Shown here one piece after another: positions 34,308-47,288 of a stretch of 64,000 bases of DNA. Source of the DNA: Lantana camara. Taxonomy: Eukaryota; Streptophyta; Magnoliopsida; Lamiales; Verbenaceae. The translations under genes were made by a program, and so were the position numbers. Positions within the stretch are counted from its first letter, which is position 1; each line of letters starts with the position of its first letter. The DNA lies in the NCBI GenBank assembly GCA_037501455.1, contig CM074864.1, positions 26,034,001-26,098,000 of the forward strand, written 5' to 3'. The notes beneath the pieces are model-generated. The model ran no database searches. It worked only from the letters and a program-made list of their open reading frames with translations, and was not told where the DNA came from.

Positions 34308-37036
34308 TGTAGCACCCGAAGCGCAAAGATGCCACATCCCCGCACTATAGCTCAATTCACATATGAGATAGACGACCTATACATGAACTAAACTATAGAA
34401 AACGGGAGACAATAAAAATAAGAACCACTAGCTAGGCGGGACTAACCCTCAGTTAGATACAACCATGCATAAATAATAAAACGGAAGCATAAGTTACATT
34501 CACTTCATTAACAAAAATCTTTCCCAACATTTACATAAATCCAATTCCTCAAAGATATCAAAATAAGTCAGACTTAATACATAGATACCAAGAGTAATAA
34601 CCATCTATATATGCATCAATAAGGTACATGTGACGGTACTAGACCCAACTGAATAAAAGACACAACTCGGACTCCCGCCTAGCACACGATCGTGAGTACC
34701 CGAAAATGTGAGGTGTCAGTCTATGAAAGACTGAGTGAGGGGTTATAATTTAAAAGCGCAAATACCATGCAAATTGTAATCTTAGGTAAGATTTTTCATA
34801 AAACGATATTAATTCTAAAATAATATAGTGCTCGCCCGAGATTACAACAATTCCATTTTCAATTCAATTATTTCAATACAATTCGATAAAATCAATCAGT
34901 GGCCCGGCGAGTGAGGGAAAATCTCCAACCTTTCTCCGAGAGTGTACAATAATTCAATTTTATCAATTGGGTGATCAAGCAATCAATTCGGTGCACAATT
35001 AGACAGTTTCAATCAATCCATCCTTCTTCCTCCGGGTGATGGTGGGATTGCAAGGCCCCAACACCCAATCAATCTGGGCATAGGGTTCATGAGTCCCTAC
35101 GCCCGGGGGGCTCCTTCCTCCACCAAACCTCCTGGTGGATTCAGGGGTGACCCCAACAATAAGTGAGGATAGTGCAAGAGATCACCGCCGGCCCGATGCC
35201 TCCCCGGATTACTCAATACACTACCCTCGGGCCCAAAGTGAACATGCTTTACTCGCTAAAACAATCAATCAATCAATCACGATAAGTTTAATATATCACG
35301 GTAAACCATTTGCAATCGATAAAGGTTTGAGAAAGTTATATAGATATTTATATACATTTTGGCCGAAAGATCACATAGGGTTGTAAGGGTTCTATATATA
35401 TCTAGAAATTAAACCTCACCTTTACTTTACCAACCAAAAGAAGAAAGGAAACACCCTTAGGAGTGTGCTCCTCATCACCGGGAACGTGATCTGTGTACAA
35501 AGACAAGTGTACATGAAACTTGACTCTTATGAACTAATTAAGACGAACGGCAAAGTTATACACCAGTAGGTCATGCAATAACAATTTAAGAAATGTCAAA
35601 TAAGAGCATGATGAGCAATAAACCAAGTATATAACACATATAAGTCACATACGGGAGCCAAGGAAGTGAAAGGAAAGCAATAAGAAGGGTTTTGGTGAAG
35701 TTTGGCCAAAACCGACAATTCCCGAAAATGCACATGCTGTGGAAAAATGGAAATATCTAAAGTTCTAGAAATTGGAATTAGGTTTTGTTTGTTGGGAATG
35801 AAACTATGCAAGTGGACCTTTAAAATGGTATATGGCTCGTTTTCTAGTTCAAAGCGAGGAGAAAATGGCGTAAGCTTGAAGTTAGGCGAGTGCAGTTTGT
35901 CGGTAAAGCAGCAACACCAAAAATAATTGATTATAGCTCACAAAATAGAGAAGATATTGAGATGATTCCAATTGGAGGTTTTTCTAGACTTCAAGATCTT
36001 TCCAACAGTTTAAAAATCAGGTTATTTGGAGTTCGGATGAGGGAGTACCCGGCCGGGTAAAATTGAAGGGAAAAGTTCCCTGACCTGGTAAAGCTGTCCA
36101 GAAGCTTTCGGCATAAAACTACCCGCCAGGGTACTTTTCATGCACAAAAAGTACCCGGCCGGGTAATGTTCCAGGGCTAGAAAAAAGGGAGAAACAGGGG
36201 TAGCTTCGGGGGAGGAAGAAAAGAGATCAAAACCCAAAGCAAACTCAACCAAAATGCACCAAAACAATCATATAACATGTATAAGACTCATATATATCAA
36301 TTAGGTCACATTAAATCCAAAGAAACATGCTATGATTCAAGCAAATATGTCAAAGAAACCCTTAAAATTAAATATGATCACATATGCTTCAAGTTCCATG
36401 TAAATGTTGATATATATGCATCAATCAACTCATATACTTCACAAATAATGCATCTTGATTCAAGGATTCAATATATATCATAAAACCCTAGTGTCACTTC
36501 ATGAATTCATCAAGCATATACACCATCTTACCGTGGAAGAAAGAAGAGATGAAGGGGATGAAAAGATGATGAAGTCTTGAGGTTGATTTCTTGAAGAAAA
36601 TGGAAGAATATCTTGGTCTCTTGCTTCCTTACTTGGACCGAATGGAGAGGGAGAGAAATGGAGGTTCTTGCCTTGTATTCTTGGAGTGAAATGAGAAGAG
36701 AATGGATATACATGTATGTATCTATTACATCGATCAAGAAGGGGAAAGAAAAGGGTGAAATTGCAACCAAGTTCTCCAAGAATTTAAGTGATTGAATTAT
36801 GGTGTCAAGAATTAATAGGTTGGCTAATTTGGTTTAACTCAAAGTGGATAAGAGTCCAAGGATTTCATATAATCAATTAAGTCATGTTCGGCAATTAATT
36901 CACGTATCACTTAAATACGAATTATGCAATAATTTATGATTTGAGAATAATATCACATATATTTTCACATAAACATATAAGAATATCGTTCATATAATGT
37001 CACTTAATGCACAACGGAAAAATTTGGGGCGTTACA
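34308..37036 (-). repeat. Inner LTR of D (2729 bp)
   Basis: Minus-strand LTR starting TGTAACGCCCC at 37036 and ending CGGGTGCTACA at 34308. Signals: first donor CACG/GTAAG (plus 36526-36534), palindrome array, first acceptor TACACAG (plus CT 35491-35492), 71-nt middle exon 35420-35490 and second donor GTGAGG (plus 35414-35419). The position of the second acceptor reads TTTTCGG, so its AG is lost, while the outer LTR keeps TTCTCAG. Confidence 0.92.
36045..36166. repeat. Palindrome array in inner D LTR, TACCCGGCCGGGTA type
   Basis: Four copies. Two are perfect (36046-36059 and 36152-36165, TACCCGGCCGGGTA) and two are degenerate. Confidence 0.9.
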
Positions 37037-37073
37037 ATTCTATCCCCCTTAAGAGGACCTGGTCCCCAGGTCC
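37037..37073 (-). other. Polypurine tract and hairpin of D
   Basis: On the minus strand: GGACCT-GGGGACC-AGGTCC (plus 37055-37073), then TCTTAAGGGGGATAGAAT, directly before the LTR at 37036. The hairpin stem is identical to that of element A. Confidence 0.88.
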
Positions 37074-37093
37074 ACTCTCGAGTTCGGAACTTA

Positions 37094-37270
37094 AAACAAC
37101 AATGAGAGAGCCCCGCCTCTCAACAAGTAATGAGAGCACCCCGTCTCTTAAGCAAGCAATGAGAGAACCCCGTCTCTCCAACAAGTAATGAGAGAACCCC
37201 GTCTCGCAAACAAGCAATGAGAGAACCCCGTCTCTCCAACAAAAATGAGAGAACCCCGTCTCTCCAACAC
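37094..37270 (-). repeat. Tandem repeat near the 3' end of the D interior
   Basis: Six units of about 29 bp, plus-strand consensus TGAGAGAACCCCGTCTCTCCAACAAG. Each has GAGAGA/TCTCTC arms. Same repeat as 6423-6538 in element A, in the same place relative to the polypurine tract. Confidence 0.9.
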
Positions 37271-39984
37271 ACCAACTAACGATTCAAGGAAACACTTAGA
37301 GAAATATTTATATAAGTGTCACATAGGGCAAGTAAAATCATGTTAATCACATAACTAACACGTATATTCCACCAAATTGCAACTAACAAGAAATTAAATA
37401 TGAGAACAATAAAATTCATGATGCACGTGGTATGCATGATTAAATGTACCGTTCACTGTTGTTCGGGAATCTTCCACGATAGTGACTCGTTTCACCCTCT
37501 TGATTTAATGTTGAAGATTCCTCTTCCCAAAGCGTCGGACATTACAATCCTCGATATCCGATATTTAAATGGCAATGTACTCCTACTTCCACGATCTATC
37601 TTCTAAACACACTATCATGCCCCAAAAAGGTCCGAGGTGGATATAGATATCTTCATGGTTACTCGGCCTTCAACCCGTGATCAAATCCTTTACCTTATCT
37701 AACACCACGGTCCGAAAATTTAATTCTTGAATGTGTGATTTTCTCCCTAAATCCTACACTTCTGACCCTCAATTGAACGAACTCTCACTTTCATCCCCAC
37801 TAAGATGATCCGATCAAATTTTCTCCCCAATATTCTCAAAATTTTCTCATCCCAAACTTAAAGATCCTCAAGTGTTAGATTCTTCTGCTTCCTTTCTTTT
37901 TTCCACTTCCGAGACACCCCGTTGTTGGTTTCTCCCGAAATTTTATTACTTTTATTGGAAGTAATCCATTTGAGCTAATCCATAAATTTGAAGTCTTTTC
38001 CCGGTCGACTCTCCCCCTTAAGAATGCATATTCTTATCCGTTAGCTCATAACATCACTTCTTACTTTAGAGAGTCTCGACTTCTTCGACTCAGCTTCCTT
38101 GATATAGACGGTTCCAACCTCACCACTTGTTCGGAAATTTTATCTCGCCCTTATCTTTGAGGCGATTGGTAGGAGTAATGACCCACTTCTTCCCTCTAAC
38201 TCCTGTCCACTTTTCTCAACCTCTCGATGACTCTTTCCTTTTTAAACCCACACTTTGCCACCCAATTATTTCCTCACTTATTTCAAGCCAGACCCGATCG
38301 GAGTAACACTCAATAAATTAAGTGGAGAAGATCCCCTATCAAGTAAACACTAAACAATGCATGTTGGATTAAGATGCTAATGTATGTAGCACTCTTTAAA
38401 TAATTAAGGATACGACATGTTGAAGAAATTATGTCAATTAAAGATGCACGCACGTATAAATAAAAGATATTAGCTAATTGAATGCGATGTATGATGCACG
38501 TGCTTATGGATGCTTTGAACCTATCACCGTGGTAGTGATAGCTTTAACCCGATATTTGTTCCTTGTTTGTTGAACCATAAACTTGTCCCGAATGGTTGAT
38601 CATTTCTTGTTTTCCCCATGGTCTTCCAATTCTTCAAAATTCTCTATCATCAATCCATCCATTTCCATCGCCCGGGATTGAAATTTCTTGAACCCAATTC
38701 TTCACCATAATTATCTCCTCGATCGAAGTTTCCTTGTATCACTAGTATAACCTTATAATCTGAGATTATAATTCTTGAATTCAAATTCTTTTCCACTTAT
38801 AAAGTTAGTATCCCAACTTCTCTCAAGGGACAAATCTCCCATTGTTGTCCTGACTTTCTTTAGGCTTTATCTCGGTTGAAGTCCTCTCAATTTACTTTTT
38901 CCATTTGTTGCTCCGTATGATCTTTCAACTTGCGCTCACAACACGATAATTTGGCTTGGATCTGGAAAATGAACTCCAACCCGCCCGAAGATAAAACCTT
39001 TAGCACCTTGACTTTCCATGAACTTGAAACCATCGGTGCTCTTAACTTCCTCGAATCATCTACTTTCTTTTTCCGAAATCCAAAGTCCTAAATTCGCCCC
39101 TTCTTCTTCTTGCCCAGGTTTGACTACTAATGACTTGATTTACTTAAAAGTTCTTCCTTGGTGATCCGTATTTCCCATCATCCACCGATCCTATTTCATC
39201 CGAACCTTCTTTGACAATCTTCATTGCTTATCCCTCAACAAGCCTATTTTGCCTTAAGTTCTCTTGAAGGTCATCGTCTTTTGTTGGTGTGAAGCTCGAA
39301 TCCAAATACCTCCAAGATTTTATTTGCTCCATCCCCGAATTAGATAATCCTCATTGAGAAATCATCATTTGTGATAAAAGTTGCAAACTTTTCCTCATAT
39401 ATCAGCATACCACTCTGGATTCTAACCCTCGAACCATAGTTCCAGTTAGAGAAGGCCATAAATCTTAACTCCTTATATGTCATCCCTGACACGTTCCTTG
39501 CATCATTCGGCTTGAGGTAGAACTTATGATGAATGGTTGTAGCTGTAGAAATTGGCCGTGGTTTGATATTATCTTCGTATCCTACGAATCACAACTCATT
39601 TTTAAAAATAAATGCATGCAGTTAACGCATGCTCATGTCACATAATTAACACCAAAGCCATGAATTTGATGCAAAATGCATTAAATAATTCAATTAAATT
39701 TAAGATAAAACACGTTGACACATAAATTCTGCAAAAGTTTAAATAAACATATTGAACATATAAATTTCCAAACCATAGAAGGTCAACTAATCAACAAGTA
39801 GTGACACGAATCAATGTTATGCACAAGTTATCAAGTAGCTCAAAGATGTTCAGGTAAGTTCAAATAAATTCAAATAAGTTCAAGCAGTTCCAAATAAGAT
39901 GCAAGACTCGCAAATTATCAAATAATCCTATGCCGTTCGACCTAGACTCACGAGACACAACACTAGAACCGCGGTTTTGCAACC

Positions 39985-39998
39985 GGGCTCTGATACCA
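39985..39998 (-). other. Primer-binding site, outer D LTR
   Basis: GGGCTCTGATACCA on the plus strand, the tRNA-iMet site for the element whose 5' LTR is 40006-42733. Confidence 0.9.
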
Positions 39999-40005
39999 CC
40001 TAAGA

Positions 40006-42733
40006 TGTCGCACCCGAAGTGCAAAGATGCCACATCCCCGTACTATAGCTCAATTCACATATGAGATGGACGACCCATACATGAACTAAACTATAGCGAA
40101 CGGGAGACAATAAAAAAAAGAACCACTAGCTAGGCGGGACTAACCCTCAATTAGATACAACCATGCATAAATAATAAAACGGAAGCATAAGTTACATTCA
40201 CTTCATTAACAAAAATCTTTCCCAACATTTACATAAATCCAATTCCTCAAAGATATCAAAATAAGTCAGACTTAATACATAGATACCAAGAGTAATAACC
40301 ATCTATATATGCATCAATAAGGTACATGTGACGGTACTAGACCCAACTGAATAAAAGATACAACTCGGACTCCCGCCTAGCACACGATCGTGAGTACCTG
40401 AGAATGTGAGGTGTCAGTCTATGAAAGACTGAGTGAGGGGTTATAATTTAAAAGCGCAAATACCATGCAAATTGTAATCTCAGGTAAGATTTTTCATAAA
40501 ACGATATTAATTCTAAAATAATATAGTGCTCGCCCGAGATTACAACAATTCAATTTTCAATTCAATTATTTCAATACAATTCGATACAATCAATCACTGG
40601 CCCGGCGAGTGAGGGCAAATCTCCAACCTTTCTCCGACAGTGTACAATAATTCAATTTTATCAATTGGGTGATCAAGCAATCAATTTGGTGAACAATTAG
40701 ACAGTTTCAATCAATCCATCCTTCTTCCTCCGGGTGATGGTGGGATTACAAGGCCCCACCACCCAATCAATCTTGGTATAGGGTTCATGAGTCCCTACGC
40801 CCGGCGGGCTCCTTCCTCCACCAAACCTCCTGGTGGATTCAGGGGTGACCCCAACAATAAGTGAGGATAGTGCAAGAGATCACCGTCGGCCCGATGCCTC
40901 CCCGGATTACTCAATACACTACCCTCGGGCCCAAAGTGAACATGTTTTACTCGCCAAAACAATCAATCAATCAATCACGATAAGTTTAATATGTCACGAT
41001 AAACCATTTGCAATCGATAAAGGTTTGAGAAAGTTATGTAGATATTTATATACATTTTGGCCGAAAGATCACATAGGGTTGTAAGGGTTCTATATATATC
41101 TAGAAATTAAACCTCACCTTTAGTTTACCAACCAAAAGAAGCAAGGAAACACCCTAAGGAGCGTGCTCCTCATCACCGGGAACGTGATCTATGTACAAAG
41201 ACAAGTGTACATGAAACTTGACTCTTATGAACTAATTAAGACGAATAGCAAAGTCATGCACTAGTAGGTCATGCAATAGCAATTTAAGGAATGTCAAATA
41301 AGAGCATGATGATCAATAAACCAAGTATATAACACATATAAGTCACATATGGGAGCCAAGGAAGTGAAAGGAAAGCAATAAGAAGGGTTTTGGTGAAGTT
41401 TGGCCAAAACCGACAATTCCCGAAAATACACATGCTGTGGAAAAATGGAAATATCTAAAGTTCTAGAAATTGGAATCGGGTTTTGTTTATTGGGAATGAA
41501 ACTATACAAGTAGACCTTTAAGATGGTATATGGTTCGTTTTCTAGTTCAAAGCGAGGAGAAAATGGCTTAAGCTTGAAGTTAGGCGAGTGCAGTTTGGCG
41601 GTAAAGCAGCGACACCAAAAATAATTGATTATATCTCACAAACTAGAAAAGATATTGAGATTATTCCATTTGGAATTGTTCTAGACTTCAAGATCTTTCC
41701 AACGGTTCAAAAATCAGGTCATTTAGAGTTCGGATGAGGGAGTACCCGGCCGGGTAAAATTGAAGGGAAAAGTTCCCCGACCGGGTAAAGCTGTCCAGAA
41801 GCTTTCGGCATAAAACTACCCGCCCGGGTACTTTTCATGGACAAAAAGTACCTGGCGGGGTACTGTTCCAGGGCTGGAAAAAAGGGCGTAATAGGGGTAG
41901 CTTCGGGGGAGGAAGAAAAGAGATCAAAACCCAAAGCAAACTCAACCAAAATGCACCAAAACAATCATATAACATGTATAAGACTCATATATATTAATTA
42001 GGTCACATTAAATCGAAAGAAACATGCTATGTTTCAAGCAAATATGTCAAAGAAACCCTTAAAATTAAATATGATCACATATGCTTCAAGTTCCATGTAA
42101 ATGTTGATATATATGTATCAATCAACTCATATACTTCACAAATAATGCATCTTGATTCAAGGATTCAATATATATCATAAAACCCTAGTGGCACTTCATG
42201 AATTCATCAAGCATATACACCATCTTACCTTGGAAGAAAGAAGAGATGAAGGGGATGAAATGATGATGAAGTCTTGAGGTTGATTTCTTGAAGAAAATGG
42301 AAGAATCTCTTGGTCTCTTGCTTCCTTACTTGGACCGAATGGAGAGGGAGAGAAATGGAGGTTCTTACCTTGTATTCTTGGAGTGAAATGAGAAGAGAAT
42401 GGATATACATGTATGTATCTATTACATTGATCAAGAAGGGGAAAGAAAAGGGTGACATTGCAACCAAGTCCTCCAAGAATTGAAGTGATTGAATTATGGT
42501 GTCAAGAATTAATAGGTTGGCTAATTTGGTCTAACTCAAAGTGGATAAGAGTCCATGGATTTCATATAATCAATTAAGTCATGTTCGGCAATTAATTCAC
42601 GTATCGCTTAAATACGAATTATGCAATAATTTATGATTTGAGAATAATATCACATATATTTTCACATAGACATATAAGAATATCGTTCATAAAATGTCAC
42701 TTAATGCACAACGGAAAATTTTGGGGCGTTACA
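40006..42733 (-). repeat. Outer (5') LTR of D (2728 bp)
   Basis: Minus-strand LTR from TGTAACGCCCC (42733) to GGGTGCGACA (40006); the usual TGCTACA end has one base changed. All four putative splice sites are intact: first donor CAAG/GTAAG (plus 42224-42231), first acceptor TACATAG (plus CT 41189-41190), middle exon 41118-41188 (71 nt), second donor GTGAGG and second acceptor TTCTCAG (plus CT 40398-40399). Confidence 0.92.
41742..41863. repeat. Palindrome array in outer D LTR
   Basis: Four copies of TACCCGGCCGGGTA type. Copies that are perfect here (TACCCGCCCGGGTA at about 41818) are imperfect in the inner LTR and vice versa. Confidence 0.88.
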
Positions 42734-45171
42734 CTCCAAATGAGGAAGCAAGTGCATGAACGTGGACTAAAAGCTCCTATTTGATGGCCTTGTAGCAGCA
42801 GTCATTTAATTGAAAATAGAGTTCTCAATTGCACTGATTGCTCACATTGCTTCCACCATCATTTAGCTCTTTTAATACCCAACCAAAATGATGCCATTGT
42901 AGCATAGTTAATCATTTAGTCGATCATGGTTGAGAGCATCCTTAAGAAGGACTAAAAGGTTATGATGGTTAATTCTTCTTCTAAACCCACTTAGTTAAAG
43001 GCTTGAAGGCCTAAAGAAGAAGAAACCCTTAAAGCCCAATGGATAGGTGAATAAAGGGTCACGCCAAAAGACACTAGAGATCAAATAGGACGTTTGCTTC
43101 TAAATTAGCAAATAAGGACTTTGAAAGGGAACTGCAAAGAGTATGAGTACTCTGATAGGTTATCTCATTTAGTAATTCTAATAGGAATAGAATTCAGAAA
43201 GCTTGAGTTAATTTTGCATAATCCATTGTGCAAAACTCAACGCACTAATGTTTTGAACATACAACGATAACAAAAGTAAGTGAGATGACAAAGTTTTGAA
43301 TTACTTAAGCACACATTTAGATATGAAAGGATTAGTGAGTTAGACATCTTAGGATCATTTTACAAAAATGAACCTGGAGAGTTGACTTCTTGTGAATCCA
43401 GTCTTAGGGGAAACATTCGCAAAACCAGTTTATGTGAAACATAAAAACGTGCTAAACACAGTGAATCTCGATCCAAACTGATATTTATCCATTGCTCACT
43501 ATAGGTAGTAGATACAATCATCAGTTCAATCATTATGAATGAGTGTACTTGATGATGTACAAACTCGGAACTTATATGAAATTCTTAGAATTTCAAAAGG
43601 AGGTTAGGAACCGAAGAAACATACAGAAGAAACAAGCCCATCTGATAAAACTTAGCCAAATTTTAGAGTAAGTACATGTGTGAAACGTTCCTCTAATAAT
43701 GCGTTAAGAACACATTCCTAGTAAGTATAAGAATTACCTATGTGGAGTCACTATCAGATTTGGAATCTGAGTAGGGTAAGCAAGCCTTGAAATCCAATAT
43801 GGATTCCATATATTCAAACCAAGTTTGGACCTTGGTTGATCCACCTGATAAGATCAAGCTCATAGAGCTTCGAGTAAATGGAAACCATTACAACCTTCTT
43901 GACGGTTAAAATACAAAAGTCCATTTGGATTGTGTTTACTATATCTGCATATTCTGATTATGAGATATGATAAATGGATATGAGAACTGTCTTGCTCAAT
44001 AGGAGATTGAAAGAGACTGAAATATGGTATTTCCATGAATCTCATATTCAGTGGGAGGATGCATAAGGTATGCAAACCCCTAAGTCAATCTATAGATTGA
44101 TAAAGGCTTCTAGGAGTTAAAGAATTCGATTCCATAGGTAGTCAAATCGTTTGACACAAATGGAATTCGAATAAAGTGTACGTGAGTTAGCGATGTTAGC
44201 TTCAACCTTTGGTAATTTAGATATGACATCATTCTCATTAGGAATGCGAAGGATAACATAAAAGTTACCAAAATTTTGTTTAGGAAACAATTTGATATAA
44301 AAGATCTTAGTAACTATCCTAAACCCTCTACATTTAGATCTATAGAGATAAGTCTAAGAGAACGAAAGGATTGTCGCAATCGAGTGCATATCCACGTACT
44401 AAAATAGTTTAGTAAGGATAATGGAACATCTCTTTTGAAGAGAATGTGTCCTAAAACAACTTTAAGAAAGTTAGTGTGTCCAAAACCCCTTTAAGTGAAA
44501 GGGAGCATAATGTATGCAATATTATGTACTAGATTTGATATGGCGCAACACTAAGCTTAGTGGGCCGAATCTAATATGACCTTAGAGAAGGTCACTGGAC
44601 TGCTGTAAAATATACCTTCAGAGTACTTTAGAAGAAATGAGGATATCCTTATAGAGCCCCAAAAGATCTTATCGTTAAAAGGATATTTGATGTAATCGTT
44701 GCTTCAAACATAGATGATTGTAAATCATTGAAAGAATACAACTTCTACCTAAATGGTAATAGAACATGTTGGAAAGGCGTTCCAAGCACGCATGTTGCAA
44801 ATCTCGACTATTGTAGTTCAATATTTAGCTGTATTGAGTACCACTAAGTTAAGTGTTTAGGTAAGAAACTCCATCTAACTGGCTAGATGAAGTTCCTAGC
44901 ATGAAACAACTCCATTATCATATTGTATGATTAAATGGATGGTTGCTCAAGTAAGAGAACCAAGACCTCACCAAGAGACTGAACACGTGATTACGAATCA
45001 CTTTATAAAGGAAAACGTTTTTCCTTAGAGATGTGTAAATAAGAGGGTTACATCAGCAGAGAACTTAGCAGATCCACTTTGGAAATGCCGAAAGTCAATA
45101 GGCTCTCAAAGTACATCTTGAGAAGATGGGACTCAGAGTACCTAAATGGCTTTTACGGGAAAGTGGGAGAT
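42734..45171 (+). pseudogene. Decayed Ty1/copia pol (copia-2)
   Basis: Remains of reverse transcriptase and RNase H, broken by many stops and frameshifts. Recognisable pieces in order: NQVWTLVDPPDKIK (about 43818-43860, start of RT), a FDIKDL-like piece near 44290, RDKSKRTKGLSQS (about 44345-44385), a YA.LCTRFD piece (about 44512-44545) and TSAENLADPL near 45050-45080, the usual C-terminal end of copia RNase H. The stretch 42734-43790 would be the end of integrase but I cannot recognise motifs in it. A polypurine tract and LTR follow. The start of the element is lost at the D insertion. Confidence 0.8.
45161..45171 (+). other. Polypurine tract of copia-2
   Basis: AAGTGGGAGAT immediately before the LTR start TGTTGGGAA, a typical copia arrangement. 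Confidence 0.9.
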
Positions 45172-45635
45172 TGTTGGGAATAGTACCCTAGAAAGTCGAT
45201 TCGTATTAATCTGCTTTGGGATTTTCCTCATATCACAGACAGTCTTTGAATAATATAAAAATGATTATTACCGCATAGGCAAACACTTCTTTATGTGCAA
45301 TACATGTTTTGTGTGTTTCTATTATGTGCGCACGTATTAGAACTTCCCTAATCCATAAAGTTGTTAGGGACTTTGTCATTAGGTGAATGACACATGAAAT
45401 AAGCCCTAACTCAAAGCCGGATTAGAAACTACTCCAAGTCGATGAGTCCAACAAACAGTGGAGTGTTGATTAGGCTCGATTGAGACTTGCTCGTGGGATT
45501 GCGTCCTTAAGAAGGAGCATCCTGTTTCATGGGGTGTAAAGTGCATAAGTTGATGCGTACGCAATACATAAGGGTGCTCGTTATTAGAACGGGTACACTG
45601 AGGTGTCCCGTGTGAGAAGATTCCTAAATGGGAAA

Positions 45636-45667
45636 GGAAGTTTCCACTTCAGGAAGAGGAAACTTCC
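45636..45667. other. Hairpin in copia-2 LTR
   Basis: GGAAGTTTCC, a 12-nt loop, then GGAAACTTCC: a 10-bp perfect stem at the same LTR position as 13356-13375, but with a longer loop. Confidence 0.8.
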
Positions 45668-46374
45668 AGATTAGGAAATATCTCACAGGTCAATGGCGTG
45701 AGTAAAGTAATCCTTTGACTTGAGATTCCATTGATGCTTTGTGGGCTAACTCTGTAGTCTTAGGTATAAGCTTTAAAGGATGTCACGTTAGACAACTGAT
45801 TTAAGGCTTATGCTGGGGCTGCACAAGTGGCACATGGAAGCATATGAGAATCAACAAAGGACCTACACTTGCTTTAATGCAAGAAGATCTCTTATAGCAT
45901 AAGTCGTTCGTATGCCATCCTAAACCCACGGCCGAGGTAGTGGATCAAGACATCATAAAAAGGGTTTCTTGGATTGAGATCAAACTTAGCTTTAAGATTG
46001 AGATTAGTGGGGCTCTCATTATTCCCATGCCCTAGATCTTAATCGAGAGATGGAATGGTAGGAGGATCATACCTCACAAGTTTTCATAGACTGAAAGGTT
46101 CTTTCGAATATATATTCATTGTTCGGGTAGGGGTCACACACCTGTGGCTAGACTATGGTCGTGTGATCTGTCTACTAATAAAGCACATTAGTCTCATTGC
46201 TAACTGAAAATGAACCTAGGGGGTCACACACAAATGCCAGATTCAAAGGGTATTGAAGGAAAGATCAAATAGTTGATCGAAACGAGACCACACGTGTAAA
46301 GTACACGTGTGGCACGTGGGAGAGGTTTGAGGCGTATAGTCCGATAGAATAATTGGACTATATGTTAATTAAAT

Positions 46375-46565
46375 GGAGAATTAATTATAAAGCCCAAGTA
46401 TAATTAATTAAGAGAATTAATTATAAATCCCTAATATAATTAATTAGGAGAATTAATTATAAAGCCAAATAAAATTAATTAGAGAATTAATTTTAGCCCG
46501 TTAGAATTAATTAAGAATTAATTCTAAAGCCCTTCATGGAATTAATTAGAGAATAATTCTAAGTA
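46375..46565 (+). repeat. AATTAATT-rich tandem repeat in copia-2 LTR
   Basis: About five diverged units of about 36 bp around GAGAATTAATTATAAAGCCC...TAATTAATTA. The copia-1 LTR has only a short TTAATTAA-rich stretch at this place. Confidence 0.8.
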
Positions 46566-47288
46566 TTTAAGTATTTAATTATTTAGTTGTTCTAATTTGA
46601 TTAGAATAAATAAATACTAAATATCTTCTATTTATTATTCTAGTAAATATTACTTCTAATATAATTAGAATAAATATTATTGGAATAATATATTTAATTA
46701 TTATTAGAATAATTAAATATTCCTAATTTGATTAGGAGCTCTTTTCTAGAAGGAATAGATATCTTATTTTGAATAAGACTCCTATTACTTGGAGAGAAAG
46801 AAAATAGAAGTAAAGTCAAAGTTGGAATCCGATTCGATCTAGACTTGGGGTGTTCGAACCCTAGCCTTTAAATAGACTAAGGGGTCAAAATTTTGGGGCT
46901 TACGCGTGATAGAGAGATCACGCCCAAATGACACGATGGCTTCCTGATGGGATAATTCTCTTACTCTCTTTCTTCTCGTTTTATGTTTCTTTCTTTACAC
47001 ATGTTATACCGCTAGCACTCTCCCTAACATGATTTGAATTTGGGTCTGGTGTGGATTATTACTCTAGAGGAAACCTACTTTGGAATCTAGTAGAAAGGAT
47101 CATTCGAGGGATGGGGTTGCTATTACCGCATAAAGCGCGTTTGAGGGCGGCTCAAAACGTGTCAAGAAAGCGTCAATTCTTGTAAGTTATTGAATCCTTC
47201 AGATTGGAAATAGAAATTGCAAGTCCGATCTTACTTTTGGAAAATTTTTTAAATTCTGCTGCACTTTCTGTTCGTGTTTTTCCCAACA

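Larger units (their letters stand above)
37037..40005 (-). mobile_element. Complete D interior (2969 bp), non-coding
   Basis: Runs from the polypurine tract (37037) to the primer site (39985-39998). A tandem repeat lies at 37094-37270. Between 37271 and 39980 I see only T- and C-rich sequence on the plus strand, without a frame longer than about 70 codons on either strand and without gag, protease, RT or integrase motifs. It may be a decayed coding region or a non-coding interior of the LARD kind. Confidence 0.75.
33501..42733 (-). mobile_element. Tandem non-autonomous type-A array (D)
   Basis: Read on the minus strand: LTR (42733-40006), interior (40005-37037), LTR (37036-34308) and the first 807 bp of a second interior (34307-33501). 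The inner LTR has a polypurine tract on one side and a primer site on the other, so it serves two elements at once. Plus-strand segments 33501-37036 and 39195-42733 are near-identical copies. This is what unequal recombination between LTRs produces. The interior has no recognisable gag or pol. CTCCA follows at 42734-42738; a partner duplication is not visible because the other end is truncated against LTR C. Confidence 0.85.
45172..47288 (+). repeat. 3' LTR of copia-2 (2117 bp)
   Basis: TGTTGGGAATAGTACCC ... TTTTTCCCAACA. Related to the copia-1 LTR in order and content (TCTTTGAATAATA, CACTTCTTTATGTGC, GGACCTACACTTGC) at roughly 70-75% by eye. It has an expanded AT-rich repeat before the promoter zone, whose TATA equivalent is CTTTAAATAG near 46865. 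The next bases, GAAAG, do not match the GTACC before copia-1. Confidence 0.9.

Noticed and set aside
37271..39980. Decayed pol genes in the D interior
   Set aside because: No RT, RNase H, integrase or zinc-knuckle motif could be found on either strand.
12894..47288. One copia element with LTRs at 12894 and 45172
   Set aside because: LTR divergence is far too high relative to the rest and the flanking five bases differ.
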